This document shows positions 12,314 to 22,739 of a stretch of 64,000 nt of DNA, piece by piece (position 1 is the stretch's first letter; each line of letters opens with the position of its first letter). The notes beneath the pieces were generated by a model that searched no databases, was not told the DNA's origin, and saw only the letters and a program-made list of their open reading frames with translations. The position numbers and the translations under genes were made by a program. Source of the stretch: Ornithodoros turicata (Eukaryota > Arthropoda > Arachnida > Ixodida > Argasidae); NCBI RefSeq assembly GCF_037126465.1, contig NC_088203.1, positions 55,279,581 to 55,343,580 of the forward strand. Direction: 5' to 3'.

Positions 12314-12630
12314 GATCCGGAGGAGGAGGAGTATCGTTGGGAGGAACCCCAGAGGTCTGCCTGCCTGATTAGGCGGCATGTTTCTCGGGAAGGGAAAGGT
12401 GGTGGAGAGGAGGAGAGAAAAGGGTGAAGTGGAAGACCGAGCGGAACCCGCTCGGGGGGAGGATAGCTGCGTCCATGGGCCGACTTCAGGGGAACTGTGC
12501 CGGCATACGCCTATTACACATCTGAGGGAAACCCAGGAAAAACCCCAGACGGCACAGCCGGCCCGCGGATTCGAACCGCGGACCTCCCAGTCTCCAAGCG
12601 CACGCGTTACCGCTGCGCCACCGGAGCTGG
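12314..12630 (-). mobile_element. tRNA-derived SINE
   Basis: Read on the minus strand the repeat begins CCAGCTCCGGTGGCGCAGCG and has pol III internal promoter boxes: A box TGGCGCAGCGG (12610-12620) fitting TRGYNNARNNG, and B box GGTTCGAATCC (12567-12577). A tRNA-unrelated body of about 230 bp follows, and the 3' end is a short (CTC)n-like tail (12316-12331). Length about 317 bp. The exact ends and flanking duplication are not certain. No tRNA cloverleaf is intact, so this is a SINE and not a tRNA gene. Confidence 0.82.
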
Positions 12631-13458
12631 TCGGGACCCGGAAGAGAGCTCGTTTTGACTGTTCTTACGGCAGCGCGCCCCTCATTGGTTGAGCGCCGGT
12701 CACGTGGTGCGGGCACTCCAATGCGCGCGTGTGTGTGTGTGTTTGTATGGAGCGTCTTCGACGGCTCTCGCGCGTCGTTCCTACCGATCAGCCGTCGGAG
12801 ATGTGGAAGTGTACATCATGTAGTGGCATTGCGACTAAAACAAGAAAGTTTTCAACAGTTGTTTTGACGCCTTGAGGCCCGTAACTTCCGCGAACGGAGC
12901 CGGGAGATGCGACTTGCACATATAAGACCTCACTTTGACATTGTCTGGTGAGGTGATCCCTGCCAACGCTAACTCAAACACGAACTCTGTGCTTCATGTA
13001 GCTTCCATACGAGTTTCCTCTCGCTCAGCCATTACTTATATCCCGTTGGTCGAAAGTTGTCACCTTGCAAATGTTTTCGAAACGCTATACCTGGTAATTA
13101 ATATAACTTAAAATGCTTTCGCAGGTGTCTTTTTCAGTGATTTGTTTTTTCTGCTTTCCTTTTTCTGGGATCTTGAGGGTAGAGAAACTTTTGCTTCTTT
13201 CTGGACGGTAAACCACCTACGTGTGTGTACCCACTCACCTCTGAGATGGACCTGTGCAAACCCGTTCTTCTGCGAAAGGAAATCACACAAATTCGAACTT
13301 CAAGTAAGGGATTAATATTTTGTGAATGGACAGCTTCTGAGTACACGGCATCTATACTTTTCGAAGTGGAGTGTTTAGGGCTGTGCACAGTTCCAATCTG
13401 AAATGTTACTTTTCTGGTGTTTCGTTTCACAGTTTACGGTTTCACTACAGGTTCTTTA
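12631..13458. other. Spacer with short GT microsatellite
   Basis: A (TG)n run at about 12727-12747 is the only clear repeat. Small open frames on both strands (for example 13134-13430 minus) lack recognisable motifs. I see nothing else. Confidence 0.4.
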
Positions 13459-13462
13459 TATA

Positions 13463-14384
13463 CGAGGAGCGTTCAAGTCAAACCGGGACTTTTCATTTTT
13501 CGCAAAAGTAAAATGAACTTACAGGCGAGAAATTAGTTTTATTTTTCAACGTAATCTCCAGCTGCGCTAATGCACTTGTCCCAGCGTTTCACGAGGGCTT
13601 GGATGCCAGCAGCGTAGAAATCTTAACCGACGCGTAGCAGCCATGACCGGACCGCATTCTTGACCTCGTCGTCGCAGCTGAAGTGGCGGCCCCCAAGGAA
13701 CGCCTTCAGTGGCCCGAAGAGATGGAAATCGCTGGGCCGAGGTCTGGACTGTAAGGGGGATGTGGCAGCAACTCTCAGCCAAGTTGCTGTAAGGTGCGTG
13801 TCGTGAGATGCGCGGTATGCGGGCGTGCATTGTCCTGTAGGAGGAGGACTCCTTTGGTGATGAGGCCCGGCTTTCCGAAAGTGGAGGTGTTCATGAATGA
13901 TAGTGTTCAACGTTCACGCAGAAAGGTCCGTCTTTCGAGCCAGTTCGAGACATGTTATCCGTCGGTCCTTGAGGATCAGGCGCTCCACAAGTTGGATGTT
14001 CTCAGGAATTCTAAACACTGGGCTCTGAGCCGCCCCGGCCGGGATCGTCCTGCACTGATGTACGGCCGTCTCGGAACCGTTTGCACCACTCAAACGCTTT
14101 GCTGCGGCTAAGTGTATCGTGGCTATACCGAGCCTGAAGTCTTCTATGAATTTCAGATGACTTTACGCCTTCATTCACGAGAAACATCATGACAATTCGG
14201 TGTTCGATGTGCGCGCTCACCTCGTTGTCGACCATCTTGTCTAGCACGTGTCTTCTGTTTTGCACAAACTATGGACCACTGCCTGGTGAACGCGGAACCC
14301 TGTCGCGTGTGAAAATTATGAAAAAGAAGTAGCGCGAGTACACTCAGGAGACAGAAAGTCCCGGTTTGACTTGAACGCGCCTCG
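13463..14384 (-). mobile_element. Internally deleted mariner element
   Basis: The 922-bp element is flanked by TA (13461-13462 and 14385-14386). Its terminal repeats start CGAGGAGCGTTCAAGTCAAA on the left and CGAGGCGCGTTCAAGTCAAA on the right read inverted, about 30 bp with one mismatch. Mariners are usually about 1.3 kb, so some 350-400 bp are missing. The transposase is read on the minus strand: an HTH_48-type N-terminus (14011-14265, NEGVKSSEIHRRLQARY and KAFEWCKRFRDGRTSV) and a C-terminal third (13600-13910, PSDFHLFGPLKAFLGGRHF), which contains the third Asp. The middle part with the first Asp is absent. It is a non-autonomous deletion derivative. Confidence 0.88.
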
Positions 14385-14421
14385 TATGTACGAAGTCTGT
14401 GCACGAACAAAGCACTACATT

Positions 14422-17400
14422 TTACAGAAAAAACAAGTATAGTCCTCGCTTCAAGTCACTGAACATGTGGAAGATATGGTCGCTTCCTTCTGGCTGTGCA
14501 TCTGGCACAAACCCCCAGTGTTTCTTTTTAAGCGGTGCTGTTACATTTGTACGGGACATATGGTGCCACTCGAGGCAGCATTCGCACAGATTAGAGGCAG
14601 AGTCTCCAATGTTATTAGAGCAGCTGCCACATGTCCAACTGCTGAGGCTCCTTTTCTTGGTGACCGCCGCGTTCAAAGCTTACAAATCCTCTTGTGTAAA
14701 ATAATCAGTCACCAAAGAAAGATTCACTGACTGGATACCATCGGAAATATGGTCCGGTCTCATCTCCACTTGGTGTTCATCTGTAAAACAAGACATGAAC
14801 GGATGATATATATAATGGTAGCATTGCTTTTTTCAGAAAGTGTTTGACAAAAATGGTCGTAACCATGTCAGTGACACCCCTAAGGGTTCTTGCCGCATAT
14901 TATATAGTATATACCTCACATTAGTATTACACGTAAATTGAGATTCTGTTAACTGAACCTTTAAATTAACCAGACACAAATATAACATTTCTCTTAAGGT
15001 GATGTGACTTACCAATTAAAGTCAGTTGCCTCAAGGTACTCTTTACAACATCTGCATCAGCTATCCATGATAATATCTTTTCCTTCTTCTCGCTTGCTGA
15101 GAGTTTTGCGAAAGGTGTCACTACTGTTCTGGCCTTTTTCTTTTGTAGACCAATTACTTTTTTTTTTCGCTCCTTTGGGGCGCCCCCGTTTCCTTATGAC
15201 TGAGGGAGAAATGACGCTTGACAGATCAGTGATGTCGTTGCGAGTCAGGTCCTCTGGTTTTGTGTCAGATAGTGTACGTCGAGGTGCTTCTGTGGGGACG
15301 CTGCTTTCTCGGGAAGGTCTGGGCTCCGGCAAAGAATCATCAATACCTTCAGTGGGGGTGCACCTGCCTTCCTCGCATGTTGTGTCCTGTCTGGATGGTG
15401 TTATGCCCTGCCATTTTTCCTGAAGATCGCGCAGATCTTGAAGCCGTTGGCGTATTCTTCTCCAGTCCCTTCTGAAGCAAGTCCTGCAAGTTCTTTAGCA
15501 AGGTGAAGTGCTTTTCTGAATTTGTCATGCTGCGAGAGACAGCGTGTCTTTCGTTGTACTGTCTCCGTGACGGTGCAGAGTGCTTCGGTCGGTGTTGATG
15601 GTTCAAGTAGGTTCTTAATTGTTATTATAGTATTGCTTTGTCCACCTTGTGTGGCAGAACTCCAAGCTGTACAAGTCGGTACCCTAAGCTTGCCTTACAG
15701 CAAATATATGCCTGCATGGAAGAAGCAGCGAAGACCTCGTGGTGCATGAACAACTGCTTGCTGTTACTACAGTGGGCCCACATAAGGCTGTCACTTGGTA
15801 CAGGCCATCATTTTGTGGAGGCAGTCTCACCTTGTGCCTCAGGTGTAGCTCGTTTTTTACTGACTTCTACGCATATTCCGTCAGCGCATGGAAGTAGTGT
15901 TCTGCTTCCTCATTAATTGACACGAGTTTTCTTTTGTGAATCGACTGTGCCGCCTTGTGGTCACAATTTTCATTGAGATTCATCAGGATCGCAAACAGGC
16001 CTTCTACGAAATGTTCAAGTGAGCTAAACCTCTTGATCGCAGACTTGAGATCTCCGTTAAAGGACTCCAACCTGTTGTTTGTTGTATTTAAAAAGTTGCA
16101 GACGTGGAAATCAGGGCCCAGCGACCATTCACTTGAAATGCCTCTCCAATTTCTGTCAAAGTATTCCATTACTGACATGGGCGCAACAGCTTCAAGCTTT
16201 GACAGAAGTTTTGCATAATCCTCATTGCTTCTTGCCAGACCATGGCTTGAAGGATTTCGAGGCATGTCTCTCTTTGTGTCGTCGTAATGCCTAACTTTTC
16301 GCAACTTATCTCGCGTCCAAACGTTCTTAGTGCATGGGATATACATATCAGAACGTTTGCGCCTGGGAACTCTTCTTTCCGGAGGTGCCTTGCTTGGATA
16401 TCTTTATCCACCATGATGCATTTTGTATGAACCCATGCTGGGTTGCACTTTTTGAGTTTTCGCAGAAACCACTGAACGATTGGACTGTCCTCAGAGGTTA
16501 AAATTCTGACACCTGCAACCTCGGTCATACCATTGCCGTCTTCAACATGAATGATTAAGACAGGACTTCGTATTTCAAGCAGCTTGTATGTAACGTCAAT
16601 GGCAATGAACTCAGGGTATCATTCCATCTTTTTCTTCATGCGAGCAGTCGTGATGAAGAGCGCCTTGAACACATTCCCAGCATCCAAGAGAAGATGGCAG
16701 TCGCAACCTAAACAACAAAACGAAGATATATAGTGTGTCTGTGCGCACCCAAAACTTATGATTATACGACCATGCACATTGTCAGGTGGGAAGTACCTTG
16801 ATAAAAATAATACGCATGAAGTTGAGCAGCAATGATTACCAAATAGCTGGCATCACCGTAACAGCGCAATGTATTGAACGCTCACATGCACAACAGTGAC
16901 TGCCAGGTGTCCTGCGTGTGTCATTTTCCGTATGGTGCGCTGCTTGAGGAATTGTCAATAGTTGTTCTGAGCTTCTGGGACTTCTTACACAGAACCAATG
17001 AAGCACAATGAAGAGGAGCATTGAATACATTCTCACACTAGAAATTTATAGGGTAAGTGTGTGACTGCGGTATGCGGATAGATGCGGTGCCACTAAGGTG
17101 AAAATGCAAGTCCCTGTTGAGGATTTGCTTTGTTTGCTTTGATTTGCTTTCACTGTATACATGGGCATGGTTGGTCATCAGGAACAACATACCATATTTT
17201 TCTTTCAGATTTTTGACGGTCTTCTCAATGTTGTTCCGTTCTGGTAGAGAGAAGGCCTTGACAATATTATTCAGGTCCTTCCGAAGGATTACCTTGCCAG
17301 TCTTTTCTTGAATGCTTTTTTCGGAGGAGCTTTTTATTCGCACCAAGTTGGAGGACATTATTTACTTCCTCCCTTATTACATCTGGAAGCCGGCGTTGGT

Positions 17401-18045
17401 GTGGGAGGTGTCTGTGAAGCTTCTATTAACGCAAATTGATAATTTTATGCTTGCTGATTACATGATTCATGCTTATCATCAGGGATTTCCCTACACCTCC
17501 TTCAATTTTTGCGGCGAAATTTCTGAGATTACCCAATACAGCTTGGCTCCCAGTGCATAGACCCACAGATATGCATCCGTACACATATCCCCACCCCACC
17601 CTCATTGCTCACTTGTGTTTAAACTCAAAATATCAGAGGTGCACAGGCTCACGCGAGGGGCTCGTGTAAACCGCTCCCAGGTAAAAGTACCTTGTACTCA
17701 GGCTCTTCATTGCGTGATGACCACATACCTCCGAAGTAACATGCTTGTGTTCCTCTTCCATTGCGACGATCTCCAGGTAATTCCCGTCTTGTGACGCCCG
17801 GCACACAATACGCTCTCTGCATCCGACTTGGTACGAGCTGTTCCAAGTGTACATAATTTAAGTACTTTTTCCTAACTGATCACATGTTATCATCTGTTAA
17901 TAGCTCTCACCTTGATTCCCGAATCCCTTTCGACTTGCTTTGAAATTTTAGGCCGCCTTTAATGCAGTAGTATATGAGCTCATGCTCAATTCGTGGGTTC
18001 AATGGTCTCGCGACTTTTTTCCGTGCGGCGTCTGGTTTTCGCCTG
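14422..18045 (-). pseudogene. ZSWIM3/ZSWIM1-like MULE-derived gene, decayed and interrupted
   Basis: Segments of one protein can be followed on the minus strand. An N-terminal FAR1-like block ends at 17911 (RPLNPRIEHELIYYCIKGG) and splices in phase (donor aag then gtgaga) to exon 17729-17837 (SSYQVGCRERIV, EEEHKHV). A helical region at 17040-17400 (LPDVIREEVNNVLQLGANKKLL, then QEKTGKVILRKDLNNIV) needs a one-base shift near 17320. The MULE-type catalytic domain is at 16720-15870 (FIAIDVTYKLLEIRSP, MVDKDIQARH, NNRLESFNGDLKSAIKRFSS) with a frame change near 16215. A SWIM finger near 15690-15770 (LPCRHIFAV) is followed by a TAG. Then come an AT-hook-like RKRGRPKGAKKK segment (near 15190) and a PHD-like finger at 14470-14640 (WTCGSC, CCLEWHHM). 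A LINE inserted at about 18045 removes the upstream end. Lesions argue for a pseudogene or a dead transposon copy. Confidence 0.72.
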
Positions 18046-18863
18046 TCAGCCTGGGGTTCAACAGGTACAAAGTCACAGAGTACTTTACCCCCACCCAGTG
18101 CTACCGTTGCCAACGCTTCGGACATCTCGCAAAAAACTGCCGGGGACCAGAGAGATGCCGAGCGTGTGCAGGGCCCCACCCCTACAGAGACTGCACCACC
18201 AAGAAAGAGTTGCGATGCGCCAACTGCAATGACCCTCACCCAGCAAACTATGGCGGCTGCCTGAAACGGCGAACGGCAATCGCTGCTGCAAAGCGCGGTG
18301 CCTGCGAAGAAAAAGCCACTCGAGACGGACCTGCAAACCCAGAGCTTGTACAGAGCAGGCACAACGCCAGAAAACAGCCGATTCCTGAACGAAGCGCCAG
18401 ATCCTTCCCACCCCTGCCCAAGCAAACAACTCACCAACCCCAGCATCCCGCGGCGGAGAAACCCAAGCCTGTGACCGAAAATCAACCAGGAAGCACAGTA
18501 ACAAGCATATGGGACTTAAAGGCCGCCGAGCGTGAAAAGCCCAAGCTACAACGACCACCTAAAACCGCCAGCATTCCCAAAACCCGAGCACGAAGTAACA
18601 GTGAGTTGGTTCCACCACCACAGAATGCTCCTCAACCAGTACTCACGCATGCACCTCGGCCAGTGCTCACACATGCTAACCCATCGCCGCCAGCGCTCTC
18701 AGGAGCAACACAGTTTGTGCTCACGTTTGTGCCGCTGCTCTTCACTGCGCTTCGTGCCCTCATCGCCGCCATACCAAATTCTACGAACATTCCCGAAGTT
18801 AACCAAGTCATGGCCCTCGAAACGCAACTTGCCAGCATCCTCACAGCACTCCAGCATGGATAG
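18045..18863 (+). pseudogene. LINE ORF1, nucleic-acid-binding gag-like protein, 5' truncated
   Basis: The visible part has three CCHC-type knuckles in succession: CYRCQRFGHLAKNC, CRACAGPHPYRDC and CANCNDPHPANYGGC, as in ORF1 of I and Jockey-type LINEs, where they chaperone the RNA. A Pro/Lys-rich linker and a hydrophobic tail follow. It ends at TAG 18861-18863, which overlaps the ORF2 start in the 8-base string ATGGATAG (18856-18863). The 5' part is missing through truncation at the insertion junction. Confidence 0.8.
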
Positions 18864-21800
18864 TCGACAAACAAGATACAAGCAAACAACAGTCTTCCAA
18901 TGGAACATCCACTGGATGCAAGCGAAAATTCCCGACTTTACGGAGTTTGTGTCACGGCACAACTTCCCCGTTATGTGCATATCGGAAGGACGTTTTCCGC
19001 CACGCTTCACCCTCCCTTGATAAGTGACATACGAATCTGAAAGACCATCTGGACCTAGTAGGGCAGCCCTGCAAATCAACTGTTCAGTGCCCCACAGCAA
19101 CATCCAGACAACAAGCACCAATGCAACAGAACTACGTGCTTCCCGTGTTCGCATCGCCGAAATGGACTTCACTGTTGTCAGCCTGTACATCGAGCCCAAA
19201 ACCCGGATAAACATACATGACTTGGTGAGTGAACTCCAAAAACTACCAGCGGCGTATGTGATCTGTGGTGACTTTAACGCCCACAACGTCATCTGGGGCT
19301 CATCAACCACGGATAAACGAGGAGAAGACATTGAAGTGCTGCTAGACGACCTAAACCTGTTCGTGGCTAACGACGGTCAGCCGACGTTTGCCCCTGCCGA
19401 CACCATCATCGACCTTGTGCTCGTGTCCCGCACCGTGCTATCCAGAATCACAAGCGTGACTGACATCGAAACCCATGGCAGCGACCACTTCCCTGTGCTC
19501 ACATCGCTACAAGATCCGTCCCACATCCCGAAAAAACACTCTGTCAAGAAGACAAACCGGGGCAGGTTCAAGAAAGCACTTGAAGAGGCTGACTGGGATG
19601 AAATGAATATCGCCGAATTCCAGCAGGAAGTGCAACACCGACTTAAGGAGGTAACCGAATCATTCAACGTTCCCGCGAGTGTGCCATACGTCAACGGCGA
19701 ATACGAACGTCTACGTGCCATCCGACGGCGAGCCGAACGCAAGGCGAGAAAGACGAAATCCCCGGACGATATCCGCGAAGCCAGGAAAACACAACGGGAA
19801 ATACGGCGACTATTTCACAAGCTGCGCATCAAACATTGGTGTGATCTGTGCAACAAGATTCAAAAGAACTCCTCCATCGGCCAGCTGTATGACCACATCA
19901 GGAAACAGACAACACAACCCAGTCAAGACCATCTCTTCAACCCTTGCCCTAACCCTGGACGTTCCTGTCAAGCAACTGGCTGTACAGTATTGCGCCAAGC
20001 AGACAGAAAACAACATCAACAGCACAAGCCTGGACCAAACACCCTTTGGAGCACACTACATACAAGGCAGCCCCCTTGAAGACGAATTCTCCATAGAGGA
20101 ATTGACAGCCGCACTGAATTCCTGCCCTCTTAAATCCGCACCTGGCCCGGACGGAATCACATATCAAGCGTTACGAAACCTCTAAGAAAAGACACTACAT
20201 CAACTCCTGAACTACTACAACAACATCTGGAAAACTGGCGACATACCCCAAGAATGGAAGATTTCTGCAATCAAGCCCTTACTCAAGCAAGGCAAGCACC
20301 CCACCTCGCTTGAAGCCTTCAGACCCATCGCCCTAAGCAGTTGTGTTGGAAAGCTGTTGGAGAAAATGATCTGCGCCCGCCTGAGAGGTACCTGGAAAGC
20401 CACAAGCTCCTCCCCGAGTGCATGGCCGGATTTCGCAAAAACCGCAACACCATGGACGCCAGCATTGCCCTGACAACAGACATCGAACAGGACAAACTCC
20501 TTGGATTACTACCCGCGGCAATATTCCTGGACATCAGCTGAGCTTTTGACAACATCTCGCACCAAGTGATCATCACGTCACTCATCGACATAGGAATCCG
20601 AGGACGCCTCCTCCAGTACATCAGGAACAACCTGGAAGGACGCTACGTCTACATGGAAACACCACAGGGACCAACGAGCCAACACGAAGTTACCAAAGGA
20701 GTACCCCAAGGAGGCATCCGGAGCCCCATTCTTTTCAACGTTGCCCTGCTGAGCCTTCCAGAGCAGCTACCACCACAAGTCAGCACCTGTATGTTCGCTG
20801 ATGACATCTGCATCTGGAGCTCCCACGTCAACCGACCGTACGTCACCCGCCGGTTGCAGGCGGCAGTGGACACAACAGTGACATACCTCCGCGAGCGGGT
20901 GATGTTTGTCTCTTCCGAGAAAACTGTGATTATGCCTTTCACAAACCGTTCCTTCGACAAGTACCCAGTCAAGATAAACAACAAGGACATTACCATCGCC
21001 AAAAGCCACAAACTCCTGGGAGTGGTACTCGACAGCCAGCTTACATGGTGCAAGCAAGTGGAAGCCATGAAGATGAAAACAAGCGCACTGCTCAACGGCA
21101 TGCGCTCCGCTGCCGGCATCACGTGGGGCCCACAAAAGCCAGTTCTACAGCAGCTGTACGACTCCATAATCCTGCCACAGATAACCTACAGCCTGCCCCT
21201 ACTCCACAACCTGAGCAAGACGTCCACCTACAAGCTCGAATGCATACATTCAGCAGGACTCAAGATAATCCTGGGACTGCCGCGCAGCACACCCCAAACA
21301 GCCCTGTTAGAAGAAGCTGGAAAACCGACCATTCAAGTTCTGCAAGCCAAAGAGATAATGAAACATCACCTACGACATCTCTCACGGCACGAAAACCACC
21401 CACTCGCCCGGATAGACATCACCCGATCTTTCTCTGGCTGTGGAAAAGCTGTATCCATACTAAAGGCAAATGAACCGACTGGCTACCGCAAACCTAAGAC
21501 GAGGCTCCCACCATCATGGAGGAACAACAGGCCACCAACAAGCACTACCATCCCGGGACTAACAAAGAAAGCAGACGCACCTCAAGAAGTCATCAAACAG
21601 CTCACCCTAGAAGTCATAACCAACCTAGAGAAAGACAGGACCGCGATCTACACGTACGGATCAGTCACCAGCGACGGAGCCGCTTCTGCAGCCTACATCC
21701 CATCAACACATACAACGATCGGAAACAGGCTGAGCCACAGGACGTCATCGACTACAGCCGACCTTCACGGGATTGCATCAGCCCTTGGAAACGCCGAAAG

Positions 21801-22506
21801 CCAACCCTCTCAGAACTGGATTATATTCACAGACTCCAAGCCAGCAATTTCCACCATAGCGTCAACAAAGCTGTCAGCAAACGAAGCACTCAAGGCGGAC
21901 ATCCTCACCATCTACACGCGACTAACAAAACAAGGCCACCAAGTACAGCTACAGTGGGTACCCAGCCACTGCAACATCCAGGGAAATGAAAAAGCCGATG
22001 AAGCCGCACGACAGGCACACAATAACCCCAGCAAAACTAGCATCCCACAGAGCAAACAAGACACAAAGGCTGCCACCCGCGACTTCACCCAACAGGAAAT
22101 GAAGAAACTACTGAAAAACCTTGATTGGAGGAACCAACGACTGAAGCAACTGGATGGCGACCTCACTTACACAGGGACTAAGCAGCTGATGCGAACCGAG
22201 GCGTCCCAAGTACACAGACTCCGACTAGGAACTGCATTCACCAAGGCCTACAAGACAAAGATAAACATGGCTCAAGATGCCTTCTGTAGCAGATGCAACG
22301 TACCTGAAGATATCTCGCATATCCTACTGCACTGCCCAACGTACGACCACCCAAGAAGGACACTCGAACAACGGCTCCAGCAGCTCGACAAGCGGCCCTT
22401 CACCATAGAAAAGATCCTCGGCGCCTGGCCATCCCACAGCCCAAGTCACCGTGCCCCCAAGCACCTCTTGAACTTCGTCAAGGCAATGAACCTCACCAAC
22501 CTGTGA
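18856..22506 (+). pseudogene. LINE ORF2: endonuclease, reverse transcriptase, RNase H
   Basis: The start ATG at 18856 overlaps the ORF1 stop. An EEP endonuclease covers 18880-19510 (CGDFNAHNVIWGS, TIIDLVLV, GSDHFPV). The RT follows, with APGPDGITYQALRNL, FRPIALSSCVGKLLE, a palm motif FADDICIW (about 20794) and GVPQGGIRSPILFN. RNase H spans about 21640-22020 (FTDSKPAI, QWVPSHCNIQGNEKADEAAR). A C-terminal Cys/His motif follows (CSRCNVPEDISHILLHC). Lesions: TGA-TAA at 19018-19023; a frame change near 19950; TAA at 20183-20185; a frame change near 20340-20400; TGA at 20539-20541. The first RNase H Asp is Tyr (YTYGS, codon 21655-21657) where YTDGS is expected. From 20542 to 22506 the frame is open. 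Dead copy. Confidence 0.87.
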
Positions 22507-22739
22507 ACTAACCCACTAGTGACATATTATTCAGTGCGTGCAAGTAAAGTGCGCACGTAGACTGTATGTGTGTGTGTGATATGGTGAGAGTGTGTAAGTG
22601 TGCAGTGAGTTTTTTTTTTTTTTTTAGTGAGTAGCAAGCCACTTGACTGGGGCTGACAACTCTTACCCCCTACAAAAAACAAGAAGATCCGCCGCTGGAG
22701 CGCCGATCGCTCCCGCGACTGGCCCGATAGGATGTGCTA

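Larger units (their letters stand above)
18045..22690 (+). mobile_element. 5'-truncated I-type LINE with RNase H, degraded
   Basis: A non-LTR retrotransposon in plus orientation. It starts inside ORF1 and carries ORF2 with endonuclease, reverse transcriptase and RNase H, the domain order of the I group. The left junction is where minus-strand ZSWIM-like coding sequence meets the zinc-knuckle ORF; I place it near 18045 by the change of coding signal, not by a target duplication. The right end is near 22690, after a 3' region with a T-run at 22608-22625. I found no convincing target duplication. Confidence 0.8.

Noticed and set aside
17907..18485. A 192-codon minus-strand gene
   Set aside because: Only its last part (below about 18045) is real ZSWIM-like coding; the rest is antisense to the LINE ORF1.
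20649..21167. Minus-strand 172-codon gene and similar frames at 18085-19331
   Set aside because: Antisense shadows of the I-type LINE ORF2.
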